DNA from: Paracentrotus lividus
Lineage: Eukaryota > Echinodermata > Echinoidea > Camarodonta > Echinidae
Assembly: GCA_940671915.1 (NCBI GenBank)
Contig: CALNVZ010003426.1
Coordinates: forward strand, 51,408,137-51,472,136
Direction: 5' to 3'
Length of the DNA: 64,000 nucleotides
In this document: piece after piece, positions 12,231 through 25,056 of the stretch
Layout of the letters: every line of letters begins with the position of its first letter
How positions within the stretch are numbered: position 1 is the stretch's first letter
The notes under the pieces: model-generated
Seen by the model: the letters and a program-made list of their open reading frames with translations, nothing else
What the model was told of the DNA's origin: nothing
Database searches by the model: none
Position numbers and translations under genes: made by a program

Positions 12231-14076
12231 CACTGGCATCTTTTCTACCGAGCAAGTCACACGAAATAGCGATTAATTATTATGACGTCAAGCCATTGGA
12301 GCTTGATTGTTCCAACCGAACGGTATTAATTTAAGTGTGACGTAGTACAGTTTATGAAATTATAAATTCTCAGCAATTAGATTATCTGTCCTCTTCCCGT
12401 TTGGAGATGATCGTTTTAGTTCATACAGAATAAAACAAATTAATATTTACAGCAATTTTGTTGAACATTTGTAAATGTAACTTTCCAAATAAGGTGTTAC
12501 AAAGAGGTCTCAGGATCAAATATCAATGGAACCCTATTCTCTTTGCTCATTTTTTTTTTTTTTTTTCATAAAAAAGCAGCCGAATGAGAAACGTCTATAT
12601 TTACTTCTACTAAAGAGCATAATATTAAAGCATTGATAATAAATTATAAATTTATTAGGGTGCTCAGGAATCGATCAATTTTAAAGTTAATTACGAGGGA
12701 TGGACAGTGATCATGTTTTTACGTCATCGTCTAAATGGCACTAGCGCACCGACCACATGTTGACCCCGATTCTCGCCTTCTAAACCACTGAACCATAACC
12801 CCTAGGCCCGTATTCTGTTACGTGGTTTAGAGTTGTACGGCAATTGACAATAGAATCGAACAATAGCACCGCACGAGAAAAAAACTGCCCAGCACGAAAA
12901 AAACTCCCAAACGTGTACAACTTCCGTACAGCTGGACGTTTCTCGTGCACTGAATGCACAAGATAAAACCGGAAAATCCATTGAAATAATGACGCAACAA
13001 ATGATTGTTTGTAGCCGCTTTATCCTTGACTGCCGAGTGTTGTGCATTGTCGCTTGTCATGCATTTTTTAAATATCACGTCTATTTTTCATTAACAATTC
13101 AGTGGCCTGGGATGGGAACAATTAACCAGGGAGGTGGAAAGGGAGTTTTATTCTTTTGAATTAATTCCTAAATAGCGCCACGAATTTTTTCTTTCACAAA
13201 TGTGAAGTGTCCATATTTGGCCAAAGCAATGAAACGTTGAATTTGATCCGATATCACGCTACATGCATGCGTAAAAGTCTCACGTTAGGTGCATGCGCAT
13301 CAATCTTTTCCGTATTACTATTTTGTATGTTTGTTTTTCCCTTTTGTTTTTTTTTCTTATTTGGGAGGACAAAAAGTTGTAATAATGGGAAGGGGTAAAA
13401 TGTAAATTTTCCACTATTTATAATATTCAACCTCTTATACAGAGTCATACCCATAAACAATAAAACGTCAATGTTCATTAACAATATCCACTCGGCCTCG
13501 AAATCCCTACATCTATCAAATAATTATAAATAATATGGACCTTTGAAGAATGGTGGAATTTGTTTCCATCTTGTTTGTGTGTATTTTTTTTGTACATGTT
13601 GTATGTAGTTATGTCTCGCTATATTTGAAATGGAGCGGGAAATTCTTTTATGTGATTGAAAAATGTAATCCATGCTTACAAGGTATATTATCAAGCATTA
13701 CGGATTATTCTTTTTTTGAGAAGCTTAGCGGTTCCAGGTTATGCTGACATATAGCACAATGACAACGGACAAAGGTTTCAGAATTCAGGGCGCGGAACCA
13801 ATTGCCTGAATGAACTACTCGTTTAGTATTTTGAATCCAATTTGCATAACTAGTTGTTTGCTATCACTGACAAACACGTTTCTTGTCTCACATCAGACAA
13901 CACACTAATATATCAAAGAAGGAAATCGAGTGGCCTGCTATTTTATGTCAGATGCCATTAATAATTAAGTAGTCTTGAAAGAAAACATTAGTTTACATTC
14001 TCATAGTTGAAAATGATAAATGTGTTTTTCTCCTCTGTAGAAATTATGGAGGCGTATAAGGTGGTATCTGACGTCG

Positions 14077-14846
14077 CGGAGATGTCTCTGAGACTCGAAC
14101 ACTCGGAGACGTCTCGCGATAATTTTTTATGTATCTATCAGAGACGTCCCAAACGACAGAAAAAACCACACTATATTTCGTAAGCATGTTCTATTTCTCT
14201 CGACTCATGAGATGGTCGCGGAGATTCATGAGACGTCTGTGGCGACCACTTTTATGATCTTTCCCGACAAAAATCAAAACCGTATCAAACCCGTCCTCCA
14301 AATCAGTCTTCAAATATCTAGTCTTCCCATGCAATTTTACTTGAGATACCACCATGAAGGTGGTGATTCTCACTTTTGTCCCCGCGACTCGGATACTCCA
14401 GGACGTCTCCGATATAAATATATTTTTTCGTGTCGCGAGCATTCGCGGCGATCCCGGGGAGACGGGGGTGGACGTGTCCCCCTCTCCTCGATTTTTTTAA
14501 GGGGGATCTGTCGCCCTTTCGATTTTTAAAAATGAACAATTTTTATGTAGTGATTAGCTGTGAAGCTAATAAAGAGGTAAAATGTATGTCAAATAAGATT
14601 GGCTAATGTTATTATATAGGAGAAAGCATATATATTTCCTGGCTCGCGCTTTTCGCGCTTCGGGCAATCATTTTCATTTAGTTTCTGCCTAATGTGCGAA
14701 GTGATGCAATTTGAGTGTTATTATGTTTTCACTTTCCTGTTGTGTTCCTGCCCCGCCCCCCCGCCTCCCCGTCGTGACGTGAAAATCGCCGGCGCTTGGT
14801 CGTGGGAATATCTCGGAGACGTGTCTCTGAGACGTCTGGCGCGACA
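14077..14846. mobile_element. GAGACGTCTC-rich foldback, interrupted
   Basis: The ends GTCGCGGAGATGTCTCTGAG and the inverted GAGACGTCTGGCGCGAC bracket many GAGACGTCTC-like repeats. The GGCGATCC element at 14447-14790 sits inside it. A shorter relative is at about 56253-56370. Confidence 0.55.
14447..14790 (+). mobile_element. GGCGATCC foldback-like element, copy 1
   Basis: Runs from GGCGATCCCGGGG to GTGAAAATCGCC and matches 16435-16738 in opposite orientation along its whole length. Shared marks are GTCCCCC runs, TGATTAGCTGTGAAGCTAAT, CTCGCGCTT..GCGC and GTCGTGACGTGAAAATCGCC. Confidence 0.75.
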
Positions 14847-16434
14847 AAAAAAAAAAATCCAAAACAATTTCAAACCATTCTCAAATTAGTATCAAACTAG
14901 TTCCAAATCCTTTTCCAGTGTAATGACAAGTGACATTGCCATGGCACATATTAGTTTATTGTTGGTTTTTGCGTCAGTTGTCCTTTCTACAAAATGTCAG
15001 GTCAAACTAAACACTTCAATCGTGTCGGAAAATGTCATTTTTGATGATTAAACATGCAATTAATCTAATCGTTTGTGGACAGTTTATAAATGCACCTGTA
15101 TTATTAAACAAAGTTTATACAACTTCTTTAACTTCAAGTTAACGAGAAATAGATAAATTAGCTTCCTCCGACATAAATTCGTTCAAAGCCATATCAAAAT
15201 TCTAAACCACCTTATAACCCTAGTTTAGAATTCTGTTTAGAATGTGTGTTACATAAATTGATTTTCCCGAATGACGTCATCTGAATCTACTTTCGTACGA
15301 TAGGGACGCCACGCTTCACTGACGCTTCATAGAGCAGCGTGCAAATCAGCGTTGCATTCTCGTCTCATTACCCTTACTATTTTCGTGCGACAGCACAACT
15401 CTAAACCAGGTAACAGAATACGGGCCCTAGAGTATAGCAGGAGTTTTGAATCAAGCTATGCAACTATTATGACCAAGTTTTGCCAAAATATCAAATTGAT
15501 GGGACGTGTACATAATACGTATCAAATTAAATAAAATGTAATAAAATTGCAAAGTTCCGCCACATTGTCGCGTTTAGTCAGATTCTTCAGTCATAATTAG
15601 GGAGACTTATCTTCTTTAGTGCGTAATGCAATCTTCATTCTAACTTCCGAAAGTAATTCTAGCATTTCATCATGTTCATAAATCATGACCAGTGTAACAC
15701 TAATTCCTGTCATACGGTATTATCAAATTCTTCCATATTTATATCATTCTAGCAAAGATCTGTTCCTGCAGATTTTTATGACATTTTTTTCCTTCAAATT
15801 TTAGTTTCAATTTCAATTTAATGATGTTACATGATGATAACATTAACATATCATAACTGAAATAAACGAAGTAATATATTGACGATTTGTTTTAGTTTTT
15901 AATACGTATAATGTCCCCCTTTATATTTTTCTTTAGTGTAATAACAAATATGCAATACAAATGCAAATCATGATATACATGTACATTTTACATTGAATAA
16001 GTAAATAATATCATTTGAAGCCAATTAAAAATTTACTTGCAACAATAATTTTACTTGAATGAATGAATTGGGGCAGCCGGACGTTGTGAAAAGGATGAAG
16101 AGTATGTTACCAATGTAATGTGGCTGGATCTATAAAGAATACATGTTTTTTAATTGTAGATAAATATATTCGCTTTGAATACAAAGGAAAACAGCGGCGA
16201 ATAAAAGAACCGTAATTTTATTATAACAATCAGTTGAATAGCATGTTTGCAAAATTCAAAGTGAAATAATTCCCTGCAATGCAGTCTTCCACTAAACATT
16301 CACATTTCCATTTCATGAAATAGGGATTTTACCTTTTAGTATATATATTTATAACTATCCCTGTGTCTGTTCAACAATGCGGATGATGTTGTTATTATGA
16401 ATGATGGTTGTCACCAATTGTCATGGTCAAGCGC

Positions 16435-16738
16435 GGCGATTTCATGTCACGACTGGGGGGACGGAAACATCCGAAAGTGAAAAAATAGTACGTTCAAAAT
16501 TCGCATACTTCGCACATAATGCAGGAACTAATGAAAATGTTTGCGAGCGCGAAGCGCGAGCCGAAAATTTGCCTTATATTAACATTTAGCATTGTATTTA
16601 ACATACATTTTACCTCTTTATTAGCTTCACGAGCTAATCACTACATAAAAATATGTTGAGCTTCAAAAATCGAGGGGGGACGATCCCCCCAGAAAAAATC
16701 GAGGGGGGACACGTCCCCCCCGTCCCCCCGGGATCGCC
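16435..16738 (-). mobile_element. GGCGATCC foldback-like element, copy 2
   Basis: An inverted copy of 14447-14790, about 304 bp, starting GGCGATTTCATGTCACGAC and ending GGGATCGCC. Partially similar flanks (AATTGTCATGG and AATGGTCATGG) may include the target duplication. Confidence 0.75.
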
Positions 16739-16923
16739 GCCAATGGTCATGGTATACATAAATGAATTAAATTATATGTCCGGCTTTCCATTTGAAAGTT
16801 TTGTATTAATCTCTAACACAACGCGCACACAATTTTATAGAAATTGATTATTCTTTAGCAATGTTAACAAAACATAACATTCATAAACCATTATGGATGA
16901 TGTGTACGATTGTCATCATCGTA

Positions 16924-17367
16924 CTGTATAAGTGGTTTTTTTCGCGTACAGATATTTTCGCGGTTTGCGGGGGTCTTGACATTTTCGCGCGATGTTAAAT
17001 TCACGGTCGGCAAAATCTGGAATTTTAATTATCTAGAACTATAAGTAATCCATCTATTCCTATCCGTAAAACGAGACATTATACTTATAAAAAGACAGTA
17101 AAATGGAATAAAGATAAACAGTACAATGGCCGTTTTCATTTGACCTACATACCAGTCATCCACGCATCGCGCTGTATCGTTGTGTGTGCTAGCGCTGCTT
17201 ATAGACAACTCTGCTCCGCAAGCGCATGGAGTTCAAAAACATTTTCTAGCGTGGATAAATTCGCGGTAGTGTTCAAAACCTTTTCGCGGGATGTTAAATT
17301 CGCGGTTGCATCCCAATTCGCGAAATTCGCGAAAATAAAACCCTCGCGAAAGTAACCACTTATACAG
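16924..17367. mobile_element. Foldback family with CTGTATAAGTGGTT ends and TA duplication
   Basis: A 444-bp element flanked by TA. The ends are CTGTATAAGTGGTT and AACCACTTATACAG, with internal TTCGCG and CGCGAAA repeats. A degenerate relative is at 31171-31354. Confidence 0.85.
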
Positions 17368-18384
17368 TAAATGGATTAATTCTTAGTATTGTTATTCTGA
17401 TATCATCTGTGAATGTCTTTGCTTTATTATTCTTCTTTATCACCAATGGTTGAAGACACTGTGCGTGAAACCGTCAGAAAATTATTTGTTTGAAAGTTAG
17501 TTGTCAGCGATTGCCATGGTAATAAATGGATTAAATTGTAATCCAAGCTTTTTGTTTGATTATCAAACGGCTTCTGACTGACAATTCAATCCTAGGAAAT
17601 GTTTGCTGGCTATTATTGCTTTGTTTCCCCCCTTTTTTTCTTATCTATCTGTTGAGTGATGTATATTTTTATTGCCACAGTTTATGTATAATCAAATGAA
17701 ATTGACACGCATGGTTTTGTAACGTGACTGTATCATTTTGTAGTTGTTATTTAAAAACCACTGCTCTCTTTATAGCTAAAAAGTTAGTATCAACTTGTAC
17801 TCTGTCTTGGTGGTGGAAAGTTTAGTTGCTGTGATTTGTAAAACTTATTTTCATCCCATCTTGCAGAAGCTTTATTTCCATTCAATGTTTATTGAATAAA
17901 TACCAGTTAATTCATGTAGTGATGCTTAGCTTATCACATCGGTCAACAGAAAACATGTCTACACCAAACACGAATTCAAATCATAATGGGTAATATATAA
18001 ATTTATGTATAAACAATTTCCCCCAATTTTTTAAGGGGATGGGGTGTTTTTCTTTTGTTATGGTTGCTAGCTAGGATATATTCTTGAAACTCTAAAATCC
18101 TGCGGAGGCGTCTGGACTCGCAGGCACTATTGATTTTATTTCATTTAATTTAGTTAAATTATCGACAACTTACCCGCTACATATCAATAATTTAGGCATG
18201 AAATATATATTGTACAATGAATTATATAAAGACAGTAGTAACTGAATAATCTAATAGAAGATAGAATTTCTAATGGTTTGTGCTCTGAGTGAATGGACAT
18301 AATTGTGTCCATTCTTTCGAAAAGGGTGGAATATTATTTCGACATTGAGCTAACTCAAACTCGTGTAAGCCCGAGTTCTATATA

Positions 18385-19374
18385 GGGTACATGCAGGTAA
18401 TATGGGCCCCCTAAGCTCATTTGCCTAATTTGCATAAAATTACAAAATGACACACAGTCTAATCTTTGTTTATATGAATCAATAACTACAGAACTGCTCT
18501 AACTTTTATTGTGAAGAAAAACAATTGTCATAAACCCCCCTGTCTGCAATATTAAAATGTTGACGTCATTACCAAAGTGCCCATATTACCTGCATGTGCA
18601 GGTAATATGGGGACATGTATTTAATGTATGTTTTAAAAACTACAATGACTCTACCATGTCTGCAATTTGCTTAAAATGTTGAAAATCATTAGCTTTAAGA
18701 TATCATTTGAAATTATAAGACCCTTCAGTAAATACTTTGACTATATATTTCATTGTTTTGTATTTTTTATATTATTTCTTTTTTGAATATTATTTAAATA
18801 TTATTTTCATTATACAAGTCAATATAGGCCTATACAATCAGTTATTTATATTAATTATATATTGTGAATATACCCCAAAAAATCGTAGCAAAGAGATTGA
18901 TGCCTCATCCCTATACTAAGTACCAGAATCATTTCCGCCATTCTGGATGGCCCATATTACCTGCACTAATGTTGCTGTGTCAGGCAAGCATTCAATGCCA
19001 CATTGCACCCTTCACTACAAAAAAATTGACCTGTTCACGCTAGTATGATCAAAATGAAACTATAAGCTTACTAAATATACAAAACAATCGAGGTTACCCC
19101 TTCAAACACTATTTCACCATCACATTCTGTGAAATATCAAATTTTACATCAGGGTAAAAAATGCCGTAAGTTTTACCTACCTTGTTCGTTTTCAGCAATT
19201 TTCTCAGAGAAATTTCGGCATCAGATGCTCTCACGACGATATATTTTCGTATACAGTTCATATGAACAACATTGTGGTGCACACACCGGTCACCGGTCAC
19301 CGGTCGACGGTCACGACATGATTTGCTTCAGGTGGCCCATATTACCTGCTGGCCCATAGTACCTGCATGTACCC
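18385..19374. mobile_element. 990-bp foldback with iterated GGCCCATATTACCTGCA
   Basis: Flanked by TA at 18383-18384 and 19375-19376. The ends are GGGTACATGCAGGTAATATG and its inverted partner. The motif GCCCATATTACCTGCA or its complement recurs at least four more times inside (around 18410, 18588, 18950 and 19333). No coding capacity. Confidence 0.85.
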
Positions 19375-19379
19375 TACTA

Positions 19380-20596
19380 ATCAATTTGCAGGTTCCTTGT
19401 CTCTAAATGTAAAAACTAAAATTATCTCCTTCACATAAATTTTTAGAGAGAGGACTGGAAAACTGTCAATTTGGGAATCGCAGATGTATTTGGATGACTT
19501 TAAATGATTTGCAAACATACATAACCCCCACTTTGTCTTTATTGAACCCAGATACAATCTGCTTTGAAACACTTAACCCCCTTAGAAATGTATCATTGCC
19601 CTTTGAAGACTACCGAGAGATCGATGTTTTCACCGACAAGTGTCTCTGAAGTCTTTAGTGAAATTGTTACACTTTTAGAAAAATGGTACTTTCGGGGGCA
19701 AATCTATTTCATCCCTTCTGTTGCCGCACTCCTCAGGTCGCTTTGGGTTACTAAAACTTACGTGATTAACACGAGTAATGCATGTATATACATCATACAG
19801 CTTCACATATTGGCTCCAACAAAATATTTAAAATACACTCTATTCTATCGAAATGGATATGGATAATATACATTAAGAATTGAATGTGCATTTTTTTCCA
19901 TGAATTCGTTTCACAGATGAAGTATATTCTATCTAATATACACAAATAAACATAAAGAAATCCAATATAAAACTAATAACACTGCCTCATTTAATGATTA
20001 TGCATTCGAGAACTAATAAGCACAATCCATTAAATTATTTGTTGTAAAAATAGCTATAATTACAACCTTGCTTTCTTTCTTTCTGATCTATTTGCAGAAA
20101 AGACGACGATTTGACAACATCCGTCTCATTAGCGAAAATTAGGAAACCCAGGTGAATTCACAAGACATCTCATGTCGATCATGACGTACATGTGATTGGA
20201 AATCCTCCATCTTTAAGACAGTCACGTGACTAAGTGATGTGTCTCCGCATCTCAACAGTATATCTGGCATCGAAGTGATTGCATTGGATCGACTGGCTAC
20301 AACGGTAAAATGATATTAATCTTAGCTACTGGAATGCTAATGTAAGATTGAAACGGAGATTCCCCCTCACACTTGATGTTTTTGTTTCCGTAAAATCTTG
20401 GGTAATTTCGCTGTGTATGAGACAGACAAATCTTCAAGCAACCCTAAGATGTTTCAAAAGGACGCATCAAGCGATACTGTACTCCAGAGCTCAGTGATCA
20501 CATCATGTTTCCCTAGGGTGATATGTTCTTTAACAAAAAGATTTGCATGGTTCGGAGTAATTATTCTGTCTTATCACACCTAGGACAGGGGGCCAC
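19380..20596. other. Upstream region of the WS/DGAT-like gene
   Basis: No exon is certain. The acceptor-like CACACCTAG at about 20575-20583 suggests a spliced 5' UTR. The sequence from 20100 onward is less AT-rich than the flank and could carry the promoter or a non-coding first exon. Confidence 0.35.
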
Positions 20597-23500
20597 ATGG
20601 AGCCCGATAAAAGCTCCATGAACTCGCAGAGTGCCAGTGAGAAGCACACTGTATCTTTCTTCACACGTTGTAGTGTCATCGCTTTCTCCGTCGTGTGGAT
20701 TTTTGTTAGTATTCCAATCTTAGCCATCGTCATGGCGGTAGTGATCATCGCATGGGTGATCTATCGACTCAATTCATGTTGCTCCCATATACTAGGGAGT
20801 TGCCCAGAGTTTCTAACAGCTACTGAGCTATACTGGCTCTTCACTAGTAAAGGATCGTCATCTGTAATACAGTGCCTTATACAGCTTGATAGATGTGCCA
20901 CGGTGAGCTCAATACGCAATGTTATCTCCAACAGACTTTCAAATTCAAATACCGCTGGATTTGTTTCATTCCCACGGCTCCAGAAACGCTTAGTGCGAAC
21001 TTGGATTTCTTGTGCATGGTACCTGGACAACGATTTTTCCTTAGAGAATCATGTGAGTGAAATGGAGGGGAAGTTTAAGTCCGAAGGAGACGTCGAGTCT
21101 CATATCGCACTGATGGCGAATAAGGATTTAGAATACGAAAGACCACTGTGGAATATCCAAGTTCTTCAATGTGGATGGGAAAACAAGACGTATCTTCTGA
21201 TCCGAGTCCATCCTTGTTTTGCAAATGGAGATGCCCTTATTGAACTTCTATGTCAACCCCTAGAGGGCGCCCGTTCACATAAACAACCTGAAGAGGAAAA
21301 CTCTTCTTCCCCCTTATTAAGCATCATCAGTGGTGTTCTGTTCGGTCCGCTACTCTTAGCATACTTTAAGGTATCTTCCCGAAGTAATTCTCCCAATGTC
21401 TTTCCCGGGTTGGTTCCTAGCGGCAAACATTCAATTGCTTGGTCTCGTCTGATAAACCTTCAACAGGTCCTCGAAAGCAAAGCCGTAGCGAACTGCCAAC
21501 TCACGGACTTCGCGCTGTGTGCCGCTTCTGGTACTGTCCGCTCCATCCTGCAACACGGTACCAAGGATCAATCAGAGACGTTCATGACCAATCTCTTGTA
21601 TAGCTTCCAAAGATGCAGTGACACTTGCATCTTCAGTTGTGCACCAGAAGTGCCTTGGGATTCCCAATTCGCGACCATCCCAGTGCAGTTACCATTGCGA
21701 ACCGAAGGAATCATCCCTCGCTTGTGGGACACTCTACACACCACCAGAACTCTCCAGCAATACTGTGCACAGTCCATATCTAGTGGGATCCTACAAACCC
21801 TCATACTTCTCATTCCGTCCAAAGTATCTGCACTGTGGCTCTCCAGGACACTCGCGAGTGGGCAGTGCCTCGTAAGTTGTTTCTCCGCGTCACCAACAAC
21901 TTTGTCTGTGGCTGATGTCGCAGTGTCAAACATAGTCCAGTGGTTTCCACCAGGGAGGAATGCCTTCATGAGCCTTACAGTGCAGACCTATCATAATGAA
22001 CTTCGTGTTGGTGTAGTTGTAGATACATGCTTGTATGCAAAGGCTAATAAAATCGCAGAACAGTTTGCAACTGAGGTGAGGTTGATTTTTTTCTTAGAAA
22101 TTAAGCAGTCAGTAGGTTAAAGACATTTTGTCCAAATGACTTGACTATGTGGAATTTAAACTGCAAGATCCCCATTTCTCCCGGTCAGAAGGGAAAAATG
22201 CAGCTAAAAAGAATATGTAGTGCTCTGACAAAATGAACATTACCAAATATTAGTATGAATATATTATTGAAAGATAGGTGAATCACTGCTTGAACATTAA
22301 TGTAGGCCACTGTGTTCGATTTGCAATTTTTCGGCTTTCCAAGGGCTCTCCAAACATTTACATAAACCAGAGGATCTCAAGTAACGGTACACAAGTAACA
22401 AAATACACAAGATCGTCATGTCAACGAATTGCAAATTAATTGGGCTCTGTACTCATTTCAATCATTAAAGGGAATTTGTAAAATGACAAGTAATAATCAG
22501 GTTGTTTTGTTTTTTTCAATTGTCGTTTTAGATCGACACGCTTGTCGCATTTTTGGCCCATCGCCGAGTTCGGCGGAAACACCGGCATAAGAAGAGCGAC
22601 GATTTTGAAGACATAGATGAATTTGTAAGTAAATATGAAGAGCTCATTTGCAAAGGTGGTTATAGAGCCAGTTTTCACCAAATTCGACTTTGTTTTTGTC
22701 TTTATGCTTATTGTATTGACTTTTAGTACCTCTATAAAAGTGATACCAAAGAAAAGTGATGCATCACATCGAAATCAGACACAAGTCGCCGAGCAAATTT
22801 AGCACAGTGTATAGGAAATCAGCAAAATAATAAAAATTGTTTTATTTGGCAGGATATATATTTTTTTATTTTCTGAATTTTCAATGTTTCATATGTGCTG
22901 TGTGGAAAAAAAAATGAATACAAACAGTAATGGGAAAGTATTTAAAAATGAATTATATTGCCGATATCTTTTACTCTTTTCTAGCGACTTGTGTCTGATT
23001 TTGATATGACGAGTCACAAAAGTTGAAATATCATCAAGATGTGGACAAAAAAAAAAAAAATATGAAATATCTGTTTTATAACAGTACTGCCAGTATACCC
23101 TGATACAGCTTTAAATGATTATAATCAAACTGAAACTCAAATTGATAAATTTTGAAACTGTGCATAATGCCCAACATTTTATAAATAACTGGTGCAACTA
23201 TTTGGTTGAATAAACATGATAAATAAACGATCCTGGACACGATGTTTCTAACATTGTTTGAGTAGGTTACCTAACTGGTTCTCGCCCTAATAATACTTGA
23301 TTAGTGGTACAACTATTTGGTAAAATAAACTTGATGAATGTTAATTTTACCAAATTTTCCTTTCCTTGACTCATTTTGTTGTTTGATTAGGATGACTACC
23401 TGGACCAAGAAAACGACCAGGATGTGACATTCAATGATGAGATCTGTCGACCCTGCTGGTCTCAACGTGATGCTGACATCATCCAGGATGAACAGGACCA

Positions 23501-23900
23501 ACCACAAACCAGTCAACAGAGCTCCTTAGAGATCATCCAGTTAGATGAACCGTCGTCTCCATCAACCGCCGACGGCTGTCGAGAACGTTCACATCAGCTC
23601 TCCACAAAGACGAAACCTACGTTGGAGGTCAAAAACGACACAGGACATCGACTTAACCCACAGGATGGAGTCACTATCCATGTCGTCAGCGAGGACGTGC
23701 AAGCCTCGGTGATCGACGTTGAGGCAGTAGATGGTGGAGGATTATCCTCTGGTGATCGACGACCTCCGAACACTCCTCGTCGTGAGAGTCATGGTATGAC
23801 GGTCATTACATCCGTAGCTGTCAATGTCTTTGATACTCAGCAACCATTTGACTTTTCGCCTTCTGTTGAACGACGTCTGAGCGTTCCTGCTGATGTGTGA
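20597..23900 (+). CDS. WS/DGAT-like (wax ester synthase / diacylglycerol acyltransferase family) membrane protein, 3 exons, 693 aa
   Basis: Coding exons are 20597-22075, 22532-22624 and 23391-23900, all joined in phase 0 with GT-AG introns (donors GTGAGG and GTAAGT). The start ATG has an in-frame TAA at 20558 upstream; a possible acceptor (CACACCTAG) just before it suggests a non-coding 5' exon. Residues 22-56 form a long hydrophobic membrane segment and 238-257 a second one. Family marks are PLW at 183-185, the active-site region VHPCFANGD at 204-212, LTDFAL at 302-307 and a C-terminal WSD domain around 444-490 (TVQTYHNELRVGVVVD). Known family role: acyl-CoA transfer to alcohols or diacylglycerol at ER membranes. 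Here the canonical HHxxxDG reads HPCFANG, so the catalytic second His is Pro and the Asp is Asn; enzyme activity is therefore doubtful. Exon 2 adds a very basic stretch and exon 3 an acidic, apparently disordered tail of 169 aa. Family assignment is solid; function is inferred. Confidence 0.85.
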
Positions 23901-23918
23901 TAATTTTACATTGTGTCT

Positions 23919-23949
<31 letters not shown>

Positions 23950-24916
23950 ATTATTATTTTTTTTAAACGGAAAAAACTAGCAGGACATCATGGGTATAGA
24001 GCCTGTTACAAACGGTAATGTCGCATCGACGCATGTCACACCAAAGCACTTGTTTACGTCTGGGACTTTCACCGAAAGACGTCACTAGGATTTGAGCGTC
24101 CGTAAAATCCGTATCAGATTGTAGAATGATGCAGAGAAAATCACTAAAATAATTTGAATAATTTACATAATGGACAAGACAAATTAGACTACAAATTGAT
24201 AGGGATCGGACCGAGGTTCGAATCCCAGTCACGTCTTTCGGATGGTGACGTCAAAGGTTGGTCCCAGATGCGTCGCTGGAAAAGTAATGGTTGTAACATG
24301 GTCTGCAAAGGCCTTTACAAACCTGCCCCAGAAGTACGCCTATGAGATATTTTTGTTTTAATTTTTGAATTCGTTTCTTTATTATGTTTAAGCTTAAATA
24401 ATCCATCAGAAACTCGTTTGTGACGCAAGATATCCAGATACTTAAAATTCCATAATAAAGGTTATGAAATCTAATAAAAATCAAAACAACAACTCACAGG
24501 CCTATGTATTTCTTTAATTGAAAATGAATTATGTGATCGTGACGCAGCCAGGGGGATTATATGGCCCTGGAATCACATGGCGTCGCTATGCAACGCTGGT
24601 GTTCATTCGTCATTGCCGCCATCATCTACCCAATCTTTCATTATGTTATAGACAGTTTTTCTTTTCTGCATACAAAGTAGAGAGTGGTTGGGGCTAATTG
24701 TTTCTCACCCAATGGTACATTAAATTCCAAAATAAAAGTAAAAGAAAAAAAAAAGGGGGAGAGGGCATTGTATTCAAAATAACCCTTTTTTTTTATTTAT
24801 ACACAATTTTTTTAGATTTTCCCAATTATCTTTCAAAATACATCTTACGCCCTACAGAGCTTAAAAACATACACACTGTATGTCATGGAAAAATATATAA
24901 CACACCCCTGTAGATC

Positions 24917-25056
24917 AGGGGAGCATTTCATGAAACAAAATATTCACTGATTCTCACTGACAACTGTTATAAGCTACTGATATGCTTGCATCTGATTGGC
25001 CGAGAGCAAATTTTTCGGATAAAACGTCCGACAAGTCCTTTCGTGAAACGCCCCCC
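24917..25056. mobile_element. Foldback family B, copy 2
   Basis: A 140-bp element, GGGGAGCATTTCATGAAAC to the inverted end, with the shared TTATAAGCTACTGATATGC core and CGTCCGACAAGTCCTTTC. Confidence 0.85.

Larger units (their letters stand above)
12806..15425. mobile_element. 2.6-kb element with GCCCGTATTCTGTTAC termini and 5-bp CCTAG duplication
   Basis: The ends GCCCGTATTCTGTTACGTGG and its inverted partner are each flanked by CCTAG (12801-12805 and 15426-15430). The arms also share TTTAGAGTTGT. No transposase frame is visible inside. It carries the GAGACGTCTC-rich foldback (about 14077-14846), which itself contains the GGCGATCC element at 14447-14790. A 555-bp relative is at 56874-57428. 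Confidence 0.75.

Noticed and set aside
14212-14539. Overlapping frames of about 73-105 codons
   Set aside because: They lie inside foldback repeats (GAGACGTC and GGCGATCC families).
14446-16742. Single 2.3-kb element with ~250-bp terminal inverted repeats
   Set aside because: Each 'arm' is itself a complete ~300-340-bp element with its own ends, in opposite orientations, so this is two insertions of one family.
24195-24235. tRNA gene suggested by GGTTCGAATCC, and a similar B box near 50175
   Set aside because: Only a B-box-like sequence; no A box at the right distance and no stems.
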